64,000 bases of DNA from Acidiflorens sp963841945 (GCA_963841945.1 CAWJFC010000007.1:133642-197641); one strand, 5' to 3'. Counted from the first letter of the stretch, positions 26,893 to 36,989 are shown. Translations and numbers: made by a program. Notes: generated by a model from the sequence alone, not told the origin.

Positions 26893-27939
26893 GTGAAAAA
26901 TGAAGTTGTGGTGGTTACAGGCGCCTCTGCTGGATTAGGTCGCGCGATCGCTCGTCATTTCGGAAGCCATGGAGCAAGTGTTGGCTTGCTGGCAAGAGGA
27001 GTCGACGGTCTTGAGGCTGCTAAGCGGGAGATTGAAGCCAGTGGTGGCAAGGCGTTAGTCTTGCCGACCGACGTAGCGGACTCCGATGCCATGGACCAGG
27101 CGGCCGCGGCTGTTGAGCGGGAGTTTGGTCCTATCAATATCTGGGTGAATAACGCAATGGCTTCGGTCTTCTCTCCAGTCAAAGAAATGGAGCCGAAAGA
27201 ATACAAACGCGTTACGGAAGTGACCTATCTCGGCGTTGTCTACGGAACGCTCTGTGCCTTGAAACGCATGCTGCCGCGCGACGAAGGGACCATTGTTCAG
27301 GTCGGTTCGGCGCTTGCCTATCGCAGCATTCCCCTGCAATCTGCCTATTGCGCTGCAAAACATGCAATTGCGGGATTCACCGACTCGCTCCGCTGCGAAC
27401 TTATTCATGACCAGAGCAACATTCGCCTCACCATGGTGCAGATGCCTGCATTGAATACGCCTCAATTCGGATGGGTCAAGAGCCGCCTCAAGCACAAAGC
27501 GCAACCGGTCCCTCCGATCTTTGAACCAGAGGTAGGCGCGCATGCCGTTTACTGGGCTGCGCACAATGATCGCCGGGAAGTCTACGTCGGTTCGCCCACC
27601 GTCGCTGCCATCGTCGGAAACAAAATTGCTCCGGGTCTGCTGGACCACTATCTGGGCCATACCGGCTTCAAGTCGCAACAGACCAATGAACCGGAAGATC
27701 CCAATCGGCCCAACAATCTTTGGTCGCCCGTACCTGGGGATCATGGAGTTCGGGGAACCTTTACGGGCAGAGCGCATGCACGAAGTTATGAGCTCGAGGT
27801 GTCGCTGAACCGGCGCTGGATCGCAGCCGCAATAGGCGGCCTCATCGCAGCCGGCAGCTACTACTTCACATCGCGAACACGAAAGATTGATCCCTTGAGA
27901 AAGAGTAGATCGGAACGCATCTATCGCCGGGCAGCATAA
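26893..27939 (+). CDS. Short-chain dehydrogenase/reductase with C-terminal membrane segment
   Basis: The 348-residue protein is an SDR with the cofactor motif TGASAGLGRAIA, NNAMASV, and catalytic S139, Y152 and K156 (YCAAK). After the about 250-residue SDR core it has an extension with WSPVPGDHGVRGTFTGRAHA and a hydrophobic helix (WIAAAIGGLIAAGSYYF) before a basic tail, so it is probably anchored in the inner membrane. The GTG start follows AAAGGAGAG. This SDR-plus-tail form is widespread in soil bacteria near stress genes; its substrate is unknown. Confidence 0.9.
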   Translation: MKNEVVVVTGASAGLGRAIARHFGSHGASVGLLARGVDGLEAAKREIEASGGKALVLPTDVADSDAMDQAAAAVEREFGPINIWVNNAMASVFSPVKEMEPKEYKRVTEVTYLGVVYGTLCALKRMLPRDEGTIVQVGSALAYRSIPLQSAYCAAKHAIAGFTDSLRCELIHDQSNIRLTMVQMPALNTPQFGWVKSRLKHKAQPVPPIFEPEVGAHAVYWAAHNDRREVYVGSPTVAAIVGNKIAPGLLDHYLGHTGFKSQQTNEPEDPNRPNNLWSPVPGDHGVRGTFTGRAHARSYELEVSLNRRWIAAAIGGLIAAGSYYFTSRTRKIDPLRKSRSERIYRRAA

Positions 27940-27960
27940 GAAAGCCTCTGTTCAAGACAG

Positions 27961-28520
27961 TCACTCGGCTTCTGTGGAAGCTGCTGCTAATTTACGAAAC
28001 ACGAGACCGGTGGCCGCACCGTAAGCTAGGTGCGCCGCCAGCGCTTCAGTGCGCATGCCTGCACTGTGGTCCTTGCGTTTCAGCACGCCGAGCAGGTAAA
28101 AGCAACTCATTTCCTACATACCGGACCCCCACCCCGAAGCCAAGGCCAGCCGGGGCCGAAACGATTCTCGATTGTGCGATTGCCCTCGGCAGAGGCTCGC
28201 CAACGGCACCAATAATAAGGACCGCGATCGCGATGGTGGCGGCGTCCAGATAAATGATTGTCGCTCGAGCAAAGCGCGGCAGTGCAGGATTTCCTTCGAA
28301 TCGCACAACGCGCGGGCGAAGCCGGAGTGCGTGGGACAAGCTTGCGCCCGTTTCGCTTGGTTGAATCCTCCGGCAATTTCTAGCGTGTGGTCGGATCCCA
28401 CGATAGAAAAAATTGGGCCTATCATGTGCATCGGTGTACCGCATCGACCTCGACGGCAAACAGTTCGTCCATCTGAGCCACAATCGCGTCCGCCACAAAC
28501 GCAATCACGTTCGTCGCGCG
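27961..28520 (-). pseudogene. Degraded small membrane protein gene(s)
   Basis: Three coding-like pieces appear on the minus strand in different frames. They are VIAFVADAIVAQMDELFAVE (near 28510-28440), the hydrophobic ATIIYLDAATIAIAVLIIGAVG with APAGLGFGVG (near 28270-28130), and a tail MSCFYLLGVLKRKDHSAG ... HLAYGAATGLVFRKLAAA ending at a TGA at 27961. The tail resembles the end of DUF1440/YagU-type inner-membrane proteins, which is a loose match. At least two frame changes separate the parts. A mixture of two small degraded genes is also possible. Confidence 0.5.
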
Positions 28521-28538
28521 GATGCGAACGGCCCTCGT

Positions 28539-31462
28539 CTAGACGGGTAAGCGGTCGCTGAGCAAGAGACCAACAGGGAAGTTCCGCAACATTTTCCCGA
28601 TCGATAAGGTTCGCCTCTCGGGTTCTCCGCTAAGAGCGATGCACTCGCCCGTGAACGCGTTATGCACGCAGGCCGCTGTCGTCTTTGGGATTTCAACGCT
28701 GGTGTCGCCCCACAAAGAGTCATCGCACGGCGTGGTAAACCGATCTCCCAGCAGCGTCGCACAGAGTCGCGGCACGGCCACAATTGCCAATCGTCCCTCA
28801 TGTTCTCTGGCGAATGCGCAAATATGGTTCGCCTTGTCGCCGTGAACGTCAAGGGGAAGATATCTCCCGTTCTGAAAGAGGTCTGAATCGTTCTTCCGGA
28901 TCGAGAGAGTCCTCTGGGTGACATAGAGCTTGATACGACCGTCCCTCATGTTAGCAAGCATCGCGCCAACACTGCCGCGCAGTGCTCTATTTTGCGATTC
29001 CGGTCCTGACGGTTCGCTCCGAGCGACGGCTGGGGTTTCCTTTAACATGTGCCGTCGCAGCTCATAGTCCACCGGTCGTCTGTTGTCCGGATCGACCAGG
29101 CTGAAGTCCCACAATTCGTTTCCCTGATAAAGGTCCGGCACTCCTGGCAATGTCATCTTCAGCAAACACTGCGACAGGCTGTTGAACATTCCAATCTGCG
29201 AAATCCTCTTCTGAAATTCGGCAAAATCAGCGAGGAATCGGTTGCTGGCGCGGCGATCCAGGATTGCGCATGTAAAGTCAGTGAGTGCATTCTCGTATTC
29301 TGAGTTCTTATTTGCCCAACTCGTGGATACTTTTGCCTCCCGCACCGCCTTCAGCATGTAACCTTCAATCCTTTTGGAATACGCCTTCCACCCACCATCA
29401 TCCAGTTCCTCGAACGGCCACGTGCCGAGCAGCGTCTGGTACAGAAGATAGTCGTCGTTGCGGGTAGGAGCGATTGCGCCATCGACCATGGATTTGCGAC
29501 TGCGATTCCAGTCCCTCCACTTCCGCAGCGACAAGCGCCAGGGGCCTGGCATCTCCGAAAGAATGTTGATCCGGGCCCGCACATCTTCCGAGCGTTTTGA
29601 GTCGTGCGTCGACGAGGCAAGCATGGAATGCGGCCAGCGCTGGGCACGTAGTTCGTTCTTCGCGTGAAATTCGTCAATCGTCGTCCCAAACTTGGAGGGA
29701 TCCCCCCCACTTCGTTAAGAGAAACGAGCCGGTTGTAGCGATAAAACGCAGTGTCCTCAAGTCCCTTCGCCATCACCGCTGCGGTCACCTGCTGGAACTT
29801 CATCGCAAATCGCGTGACTGCCCGCTTGTAGCAGCCCGACTGCGATCCGTTGACCTCGAGCAGCAGAATTCTCTCGATGAGATCAAATACGCTCAAGTCC
29901 GCGGCGTTGCTTCGTCTTTTTCCGGCAGCCACGGCCAGAGCCACCAGTTTCCGGTCCTCCGCCGACACATCGCCGTCGCTGACGTAAGTTCGATAAACGG
30001 GGAAGCTCGCAATGATCTCCGCCAACGCGCTGCGCAACGCGTTCAAGGTGAAGTCGCAAGTGTGCCGGTTCGCAAGAGCGATCCGGCTTAGAAGATTTGC
30101 CAGCACGCTCAGTTCGCTGGCCAGCGCCACCTTCAAAATTAACTTCTTGCAGGTATAAACGAGGTCTGGATATTCCTCGCGCCGGCCGGTAAACGCGCGG
30201 TAGATCCGTTCCATTCTTGAGGCCGCTGCCGGATCGACAAAGAGCCCATTAATAAGGTTCGCAACCTCGTACCCGGTTGTCCCTTCGACTGGCCAATCCT
30301 CCCGCAGACGTTCGTCGCCAGTCAGGATTTTCTCAACGACAATGTAGCTATGAAGGTCCTGCTTTGCCTTCACCGCGCATTCATCTCGCAGCCTCAGCAG
30401 ATACTCCCTCGGATCATAAAGTCCATCCGGATGATCAATGCGCAGCCCATTCACTTTTTGCTGCGCCACCAGTTCCAGGATCAAGCGATGGGTCTTCTCG
30501 AAGACCTCCGGATTCTCCATCCGCAGTGCGGCCAGGTCATTGACGTCAAAGAATCTCCTGTAATTAATGTCATCCGCGGCTACTCGCCATTGCGCCAGGC
30601 GAAACGCCTGTGCCTTGATCAGTTCGTGCAAATCGTCAAAACTGCGTAGATCATCAAGTTTCCCATTCAAGGTCTCCACATTGTTGTCTAAAAAATCCTT
30701 GACCTCGTCCGACCGTCCAAACAACGTGGCCAGACGTCGCTTTTGTACTTCTTTTTCCTGTTTCCGCTCGGCACGCTTGTCCGGCGCCAGACTCGCGCTT
30801 CGCTTCGGCAGATGGCTGAAAGCGGTCGATATGCTCTGCAACTCAAGAAAATCGTGATGGGTGTTCCCGATCGCCGCTTGCAGCACCTCCGACCGGAGGT
30901 TCAAGATTCGCGGATACTCACTCGGGTCGATCGGAAAGCGATGCTGAAAGTAAAGAATGCTGAATTCCCCATGCTCAACATCGAAGGTCAGTTTGAGTTC
31001 GCGATGCTCGAGCATGTTGCCATATTGATCCTCGAGAACCGGGATCAGAACTTTCCCTCGCAGTTCATCCTTGATCGGATTCCAGTCGATGTCGAAGAAC
31101 TCCGCGTACTCCGAGGCCTCGCCATTCTCCAGCACATCCAACCACCACGCGTTGTCACTGCCCATCACGCCCATGTGATTGGGAACGATATCGAGAATCT
31201 GCCCCATTCCATGCGTGCGCAGAGCCTTCATGAATAATTCGTAGTCCTCGGCCGAGCCGATTTCCGGATTAAAGCATTTGTGATCGACGATGTCGTACCC
31301 GTGCGTGCTGCCTGGGCGCGCTCTTAGATAAGGCGAGGCGTAGCAGTGGCTAATCCCAAGCGACGCCAGATAGGGCACGAGCGCCGCCGCATCGCGAAAA
31401 GTGAACGAGCGATTAAACTGCAACCGGTAAGTCGCCGTCGGAATGGTGGGAGGAGCGTTCAT
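28539..31462 (-). pseudogene. treY: Malto-oligosyltrehalose synthase, one frameshift at a seven-base homopolymer
   Basis: TreY converts the reducing-end maltosyl unit of maltodextrin to a trehalosyl unit. The first part (31462 to about 29710) has TATYRLQFNRSFTFRDAAAL, HGYDIVDH, ILDIVPNHMGV, GLRIDHPDGL and AFYRYNRLVSLNEVGG. The second (about 29700 to 28539) continues DPSKFG, SSTHDSKRSEDVRARI and LPGVPDLYQGNELWDFSLVDPDNRRPVDY. The break falls on the seven-C run at 29702-29708. One more base there restores VGGDPSKFG exactly, giving a normal TreY of about 970 residues. It may be a true mutation, polymerase slippage or a sequencing indel. It faces away from glgX-treZ, its pathway partners. Confidence 0.9.
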
Positions 31463-31671
31463 GGAGCTCTAGCCCAAAGAAATTGCAAGATCGATCGTGC
31501 ATCCCGGGAGGTTCCCCGCCTCTCGACGGTCAGCCTCTCAGGGTTATGCCATGCGCACTGAACGGAAGGAATACGGCGCATCCTGTACTCGGGTGCCAGG
31601 CATGAACGGGCGATCCACCCCCACCACGTCCAAGCCATAGCGCGTAGTCTCTGGTCGCCAGCCGTTCAGGG

Positions 31672-31968
31672 CTACTTGTTCGCGACTTCCACGCAAGTGG
31701 CTGTTACCACGACTCCGTCGCATACCAACTTCCCGTCAGTTCGTTGGGCGCAGGGGCGCGTAAAGCTCTCCGCGGTCATCTTCAGGCATCGACTCGGTAT
31801 GATCAGGCTCGATGCAGGCCGTTTTGGAGTCGTCACGCATCCCACCGCCGCCAGGCAAAGCGCGGCGATTAATCCAGGCGCGCATCCGGTTCGATGTCGA
31901 AAACACGAAGTCAACTTACAGCCAGCGAATCTAGATACGTCCTTACCGTTCACCGCTTGTTGCGCCAC
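31672..31968 (-). CDS. Putative small lipoprotein
   Basis: The frame of 98 residues contains a signal-like hydrophobic stretch ending in a lipobox-like cysteine (GLIAALCLAAVGC), followed by a short Cys-containing polar part (SRCLKMTAESFTRPCAQRT, CDGVVVTATCVEVANK). The true start may be internal, for example the TTG at 31914, because the first residues look random. If real, it is a lipid-anchored small protein with two likely disulfides. No family is recognised, and no clear ribosome site supports either start. It lies between treY and glgX. Confidence 0.4.
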   Translation of the reverse strand: MAQQAVNGKDVSRFAGCKLTSCFRHRTGCAPGLIAALCLAAVGCVTTPKRPASSLIIPSRCLKMTAESFTRPCAQRTDGKLVCDGVVVTATCVEVANK

Positions 31969-31994
31969 GACGAAAGGCTTTGAAACTTCTAATT

Positions 31995-32028
31995 CGGATT
32001 CATGTTCAACACGGATTCATGTTCAACA
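31995..32028. repeat. 17-base tandem direct repeat
   Basis: The unit CGGATTCATGTTCAACA occurs twice head to tail, at 31995-32011 and 32012-32028, both copies identical. It lies in the divergent region between the putative lipoprotein/treY side and glgX. It may be a recent replication-slippage duplication or a paired regulator site. The remaining bases to 32268 show nothing I can name and should include the glgX-treZ promoter. Confidence 0.8.
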
Positions 32029-32268
32029 CCGCGCATAAGATGCACGAGCCGGAGTGGGCGGAATGTTTTTTGTGGGCACTTCAATAACGCTGTCCAAGGG
32101 TGAGTGTCCGGCGATTGTAACTACGTTCCCCTTACAGGCCTCTAAGGAGACAGCACCTGCTGCATAGGGAGACTCCTGTATTGTTCACAGCGCCTTTCTT
32201 GGGAATCATCAGACTGCTGTGTTGCACCCTACCCTCGGAACCTATTAGAGCGATCTTAAAGGAAGGTT

Positions 32269-34431
32269 ATGGCACCAATCGTCTGGCCCGGTAGACCCTA
32301 TCCTCTCGGCGCAACTTGGGATGGAGAAGGGGTTAATTTCGCTCTCTTCTCTGAACACGCGGAGAAGGTCGAGCTCTGTCTCTTCGACGACGCGGGACGC
32401 CGCGAAATGCATCGTCTCGCGCTTACCGAACAGACCGACCAGGTCTGGCATTGCTATCTGCCTGAAGCGCGTCCCGGCCTCCGTTACGGTTACCGCGTCC
32501 AAGGCCCGTATGAGCCAGCGAGAGGACTGCGCTTCAATCGAAACAAGCTTCTGCTCGATCCTTACGCCAAGCAGATTCAAAACGGCATCCGGTGGCACGA
32601 TGCGCATTTTGGGTACCGGATCGGCCATCGCAATCAGGATTTGTCATTTGATCGTCGCGACAGCGCCGCCGGAATGTTGAAAGCGGTCGTGGTCGACCCC
32701 GCATTCACGTGGGGATCGGATCGTCCGCCGAAAACGCCTTGGCACCACACCATCATTTATGAAACCCACGTGAAAGGGTTCACCTTTCAACATCCCGATG
32801 TGCCACAGCATCTGCGCGGAACCTACGCTGCCCTCGCGACCGCGCCCATCATCGATTACCTCACACGGCTCGGAGTCACCGCCGTCGAGCTTCTTCCCGT
32901 ACACGCCTTCGTCGATGACCGCCAGCTGACCGAACGCGGTCTCCGAAATTACTGGGGTTACAACTCAATTGGCTTCTTCGCGCCCGAACCGCGTTATTGT
33001 GCCACCGGCCATATCAACGAGTTTAAGACCATGGTCAAAGCTCTACACTCGGCTGGGATCGAAGTCATACTTGACGTCGTTTACAATCACACTGCGGAAG
33101 GCAATCAACTCGGCCCCACCCTATCGTTCCGCGGCATCGACAACCCGGCCTACTACCGCCTGGTTCCTGATAATCCACGCTACTACCTTGACTACACGGG
33201 CACGGGAAACACGCTCAACATGCGCCATCCGCGTGTGTTGCAGCTCATCATGGATAGCCTGCGTTACTGGGTTCTGGAGATGCACGTTGACGGCTTTCGC
33301 TTTGATCTCGCCGCTACGCTGGCGCGCGAACTTCACGAGGTCGATCGCCTCGGCGCCTTTCTCGACATCATTCACCAGGATCCGGTGCTCTCGCAGGTCA
33401 AACTCATCGCCGAGCCATGGGACCTCGGCGAAGGAGGCTATCAGGTCGGAAAATTCCCCGTCGGGTGGGCCGAATGGAATGACAAGTATCGCGATGCCGT
33501 CCGGTCCTATTGGAAGGGTGATGGCGGGTTAATTGGCGAACTTGCCTATCGCATCACAGGTTCCAGCGATCTCTATGCCCGCAGTGGACGCAAGCCGTAC
33601 GCCAGCATCAATTTCGTGACCGCGCACGATGGTTTCACGCTGCAGGATCTGGTCAGCTACAACCACAAGCACAACGAAGCCAATGGAGAAGAAAATCGCG
33701 ATGGCACCGACGACAATCGTAGTTGGAACTGTGGAGCCGAAGGTCCCACCGACGACCCGGAAGTCAATCAGCTTCGCACCCGCCAGAAAAGAAACATTTT
33801 GGCCACGCTTCTTCTTTCGCAAGGTGTCCCCATGATTCTTGCGGGCGACGAGATTGGCCACACGCAACAGGGCAACAACAACGCATATTGCCAGGACAGC
33901 GAAATAAGCTGGCTCTCATGGGATCCGGAGCAAATGGACACGGAGTTCCTAGGTTTTGTGAAGCGCCTGATCGCCCTGCGCAAGGATCATCCTGCATTTC
34001 GCCGGAGAAATTTCTTTCAGGGCCGTAATATCAAAGGTGCCGAGGTTACCGATATCGCCTGGTTTCGTCCCGATGGCCAGCAAATGACCGATGAAGAGTG
34101 GAATCAGGCATTCGCCCGCAGCCTCTGTGTTTCGCTCTCCGGCGAAGCTGTGGACGAAGTGGATGAGCGGGGCCAGCGTGTTCGCGATGAAAATTTCTTA
34201 TTACTCTTGAACGCACACCACGAGGGGATTCCATTCACATTGCCATCGGCCACGCCGGAGTCTGGTTGGATCGCGCTCATCGACACGTCATGCCAGACTA
34301 CCCGACGCCCGGACGCTTTTTACAAGGGTGGCAGCGCATACCCGCTGCAGGCGCGCTCCTTGGCGCTTCTTGTCGAACGCGCGGCCAGCCAGATTAGGGC
34401 GGAAGACCGCCGCTATTCTGTTGCTTCATGA
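32269..34431 (+). CDS. glgX: Glycogen debranching enzyme GlgX (GH13 isoamylase type)
   Basis: The 720-residue enzyme hydrolyses alpha-1,6 branches of glycogen or limit dextrin. It begins with a CBM48 domain (YPLGATWDGEGVNFALFSEH). The GH13 barrel has DVVYNHT, the nucleophile D346 in GFRFDLAA, the acid E382 in LIAEPWD and D454 in FVTAHD. The GlgX/TreX-specific NGEENRDGTDDNRSWNCG is present. AAGGAAGG precedes the ATG. TreZ follows after four bases. Together with TreY this is the usual glgX-treYZ set, the debrancher supplying linear maltodextrin. Confidence 0.96.
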   Translation: MAPIVWPGRPYPLGATWDGEGVNFALFSEHAEKVELCLFDDAGRREMHRLALTEQTDQVWHCYLPEARPGLRYGYRVQGPYEPARGLRFNRNKLLLDPYAKQIQNGIRWHDAHFGYRIGHRNQDLSFDRRDSAAGMLKAVVVDPAFTWGSDRPPKTPWHHTIIYETHVKGFTFQHPDVPQHLRGTYAALATAPIIDYLTRLGVTAVELLPVHAFVDDRQLTERGLRNYWGYNSIGFFAPEPRYCATGHINEFKTMVKALHSAGIEVILDVVYNHTAEGNQLGPTLSFRGIDNPAYYRLVPDNPRYYLDYTGTGNTLNMRHPRVLQLIMDSLRYWVLEMHVDGFRFDLAATLARELHEVDRLGAFLDIIHQDPVLSQVKLIAEPWDLGEGGYQVGKFPVGWAEWNDKYRDAVRSYWKGDGGLIGELAYRITGSSDLYARSGRKPYASINFVTAHDGFTLQDLVSYNHKHNEANGEENRDGTDDNRSWNCGAEGPTDDPEVNQLRTRQKRNILATLLLSQGVPMILAGDEIGHTQQGNNNAYCQDSEISWLSWDPEQMDTEFLGFVKRLIALRKDHPAFRRRNFFQGRNIKGAEVTDIAWFRPDGQQMTDEEWNQAFARSLCVSLSGEAVDEVDERGQRVRDENFLLLLNAHHEGIPFTLPSATPESGWIALIDTSCQTTRRPDAFYKGGSAYPLQARSLALLVERAASQIRAEDRRYSVAS

Positions 34432-34435
34432 TGAG

Positions 34436-36340
34436 ATGATGAGCCGCCACGAAATGCCCTTCGGCGCGGAATGCCGCGATGATGGTACCGTCCGCTTTCG
34501 GCTCTGGGCGCCGAATGCTCAGTCCGTGTCCGTGCGTTTCACGGGATCCTCGGAGTTTGTCCTGGAGCAGGTCGAGCCGTCGCGGTCCGAATTTCCAATG
34601 GCTCGCGATGCCGCAGGCTGGTATGAACTCGTCACCGCGGCCGGCCCGGGCACCCGATATCAATTCGTAATCGATGGTGGGCGAGCCGTTCCGGATCCCG
34701 CCTCGCGCTTTCAACCCACAGGCGTTCATGGGCCGAGCGAGATAATTGCCCCCCGCGCCTACAGTTGGAGCGACAAGGAATGGCGAGGCCGTCCATGGCG
34801 TGAAGCGGTAATTTATGAACTCCACATCGGAGCTTTTTCTCCGGAGGGTACTTACGCGGGCGCGGAACGGAGACTCGACTATCTCGCTGATCTCGGCGTC
34901 ACCGCTATCGAAATGATGCCCATATCGAGTTTCCCCGGCCAGCGCAACTGGGGATACGACGGGGTACTCCCTTACGCTCCGACCGCCAACTACGGTCGCC
35001 CCGACGAACTGAAGCACTTCATTGACAGAGCCCACGCGAAGAACCTGATGGTTTTTCTCGACGTCGTATACAACCACTTCGGGCCCGAAGGAAATTACCT
35101 TTGGCTTTACGCGCCCCAGTTCTTCACTGATCGTCACCATACTCCCTGGGGGCAAGCGGTCAATTTCGATGGCCCCGAAAGTCGCGCGGTCCGTGATTAC
35201 TTCATACACAATGCGCTCTACTGGCTCGAGGAATATCACTTTGATGGTCTTCGGCTCGACGCGGTCCATGCCATCAAAGACGATTCACATCCGGACATCC
35301 TGACCGAGCTTGCCGAGACTGTCCGAAAGCGCTTTGCGAATGACCGGGTCGTCCATCTTGTTCTCGAAAACGACCACAATGCAGCGCGGTACCTCCATCG
35401 CGAAGAGCTCTTCCGCGAAAACTGCGGCCACGACAATCGTATGCAGAATTCCTGTCGACAATCCGGCCTGTACGACGCTCACCTGTACGACGCTCAATGG
35501 AATGACGATATCCACCACGCCCTTCATATTCTTCTCACCGGCGAAAAGGATGCCTACTATACGGACTATGCGCAAAGTCCGGCCGATCATCTTGGCCGCT
35601 GCCTGACTGAAGGCTTCAGTTATCAGGGTGAGCCATCCCCGTATCGACAGGGTAAAAGGCGCGGGGAGCCCAGCCGCCATCTGCCGCCAACCGCTTTCGT
35701 CTCGTTCCTCCAGAATCACGACCAGATTGGCAATCGCGCTTTCGGAGAGCGCATCTGCCAGCTCGCCGAACCCGGGGCGATCGAAGCTGCCATGGCAATC
35801 TTGTTGCTCGCGCCCTCGCCAGTGCTCGTCTTTATGGGGGAGGAATTTGCGGCTTCAACGCCATTTCTTTTCTTCTGCGATTTTGGTCCCGAGCTCGCGG
35901 CCAAAGTAAGTGCCGGCCGCCGCGCCGAGTTCCCGAAGTTCTTGACCGCCCACTCTAGCGAGTCTGAAATTCCCGACCCCAATTCACCGGAAACCTTTCT
36001 GCGATCAAAGCTCGACTGGACCTCTATTGGCAAAGGCCCTGCTCGCGATTGGCTGAATCTCTATTGCCGCTTACTGGCTACCCGCCAGCGCGAAATTGTC
36101 CCCTTGCTCCCAAAGATCGCAGTTGGACGGTCGGAATATGAAGTCGTCGACGCCTCAGCCGTGCTCGTAAGCTGGCCATTAATTGGAGGCGCCAGCCTGC
36201 ACCTCCGAACAAACCTCGGACTCAAGCAACTAACGTTGGTGAAACCGTATGGGCGCGTTCTCTTTACTACTCATCGAGACACAAACACAATCCTCTCTGG
36301 GGCTGTGCCGCCTTACTCTACCTCGTGGTTCCTGGCCTGA
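34436..36340 (+). CDS. treZ: Malto-oligosyltrehalose trehalohydrolase
   Basis: TreZ releases trehalose from the maltooligosyl-trehalose made by TreY. The 634-residue protein has the N-terminal E-set/CBM48 domain (VRFRLWAPNAQSVSVRF). The GH13 barrel has YELHIGAFSPEGTYAGA, FLDVVYNHFGPEGNYL, nucleophile D275 (GLRLDAVHAI), the acid E311 (LVLENDHNA) and FLQNHDQIGNRA. Two adjacent ATGs (34436, 34439) follow the glgX stop; the upstream open frame to 34328 is a glgX shadow. A five-residue segment (LYDAH/LYDAQ) is tandemly repeated just before WNDDIHHALH, unusual for the family and near the active site. Confidence 0.95.
   Translation: MMSRHEMPFGAECRDDGTVRFRLWAPNAQSVSVRFTGSSEFVLEQVEPSRSEFPMARDAAGWYELVTAAGPGTRYQFVIDGGRAVPDPASRFQPTGVHGPSEIIAPRAYSWSDKEWRGRPWREAVIYELHIGAFSPEGTYAGAERRLDYLADLGVTAIEMMPISSFPGQRNWGYDGVLPYAPTANYGRPDELKHFIDRAHAKNLMVFLDVVYNHFGPEGNYLWLYAPQFFTDRHHTPWGQAVNFDGPESRAVRDYFIHNALYWLEEYHFDGLRLDAVHAIKDDSHPDILTELAETVRKRFANDRVVHLVLENDHNAARYLHREELFRENCGHDNRMQNSCRQSGLYDAHLYDAQWNDDIHHALHILLTGEKDAYYTDYAQSPADHLGRCLTEGFSYQGEPSPYRQGKRRGEPSRHLPPTAFVSFLQNHDQIGNRAFGERICQLAEPGAIEAAMAILLLAPSPVLVFMGEEFAASTPFLFFCDFGPELAAKVSAGRRAEFPKFLTAHSSESEIPDPNSPETFLRSKLDWTSIGKGPARDWLNLYCRLLATRQREIVPLLPKIAVGRSEYEVVDASAVLVSWPLIGGASLHLRTNLGLKQLTLVKPYGRVLFTTHRDTNTILSGAVPPYSTSWFLA
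35468..35497 (+). repeat. 15-base in-frame tandem duplication within treZ
   Basis: CTGTACGACGCTCAC is followed at once by CTGTACGACGCTCAA, differing only in the last base. It encodes LYDAH-LYDAQ. TreZ proteins usually have a single YDAQWNDD at this place, so this looks like a recent slippage duplication that keeps the frame. Confidence 0.85.
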
Positions 36341-36436
36341 CCTCAAATTACCTCAAACACCCGATTCCAATACCAGCAGAATCGCGGAATGATCGTGCTG
36401 AAGTCGCTTAAACGAATTCGTAAAAAGGAGGACCCG

Positions 36437-36586
36437 ATGATCCGCAAAATAAAGTCGGGGGAATACCGGTTGTATTCGCGCAAAAAGGATGCCAAGACCG
36501 GCAAGCGTCGCAACCTCGGAACTTTCAAGACTCGAAGTGCCGCCGAAGCCCACGAGAAAGCCGTGCAGTACTTCAAACATCATTAA
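36437..36586 (+). CDS. Small basic protein, conserved hypothetical (49 aa)
   Basis: The 49-residue protein (IRKIKSGEYRLYSRKK, RNLGTFKTRSAAEAHEKAV) is rich in Lys and Arg. An ideal AAGGAGG at 36425-36431 precedes the ATG at 36437, so the longer open frame from 36389 is not needed. The EYRLYSRKKDAKTGKRRNLG pattern recalls short proteins common near stress genes in Acidobacteria and Proteobacteria. It also vaguely resembles the N-terminal DNA-binding strand motif of integrases, but is too short to act as one. Function unknown; nucleic-acid binding is a guess from charge. Confidence 0.8.
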   Translation: MIRKIKSGEYRLYSRKKDAKTGKRRNLGTFKTRSAAEAHEKAVQYFKHH

Positions 36587-36683
36587 TGCGTTCGGCTTTG
36601 CAAACGGTCGCAGCACGGTAAGAGAGTGAGCTTATAAGCTTAGTTCCGCCGGAGTTGACGATTGTTCCCCAAGGGAGTCCACC

Positions 36684-36989
36684 ATGTCACCACGCAAGGC
36701 GACCCGAGCAGGCCAGTCAAAGCGCTGGGTAGCTAAAGTAAAAACCGATTCGACTCATCCCCCTCAGGGTCTGTTCACGAAAGATGCTGGCACCATCGCC
36801 AAGTCCCTCGCGTCAAAACGCGTGTCTCCAAAGGGCCCCGCCTCCGGAATGCGCATGCTTACCTACTTTATCAACCGTGCGGGGCACGGGTTAAGCCCCA
36901 GCCGAAAAGCAGAGCTGGAGAAGGCGAAGCGTCTCCTGTCGGATCGTGCACGCAAATCCAAGCCAGCGGCGCGCAAGAGAGCTGCTTAA
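36684..36989 (+). CDS. DUF3175 domain protein
   Basis: The 101-residue basic protein matches the DUF3175 pattern. It has KRWVAKVKTDST, GLFTKDAGTIAKSLASKRV, GMRMLTYFINRAGHGLS and PSRKAELEKAKRLL, followed by an Arg/Lys/Ala-rich tail (KSKPAARKRAA) like that of histone-like proteins. AAGGGAG precedes the ATG. The family has no known function and is often found with ferritin-like DUF892 and other small stress proteins, as here. The basic tail makes DNA binding plausible but unproved. Confidence 0.85.
   Translation: MSPRKATRAGQSKRWVAKVKTDSTHPPQGLFTKDAGTIAKSLASKRVSPKGPASGMRMLTYFINRAGHGLSPSRKAELEKAKRLLSDRARKSKPAARKRAA

Noticed and set aside
28172..28561. 129-residue plus-strand open frame
   Set aside because: Antisense to the degraded membrane-protein remnant; no motif.
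34394..35269. 291-residue minus-strand open frame
   Set aside because: Antisense shadow of treZ, whose GH13 motifs are clear.
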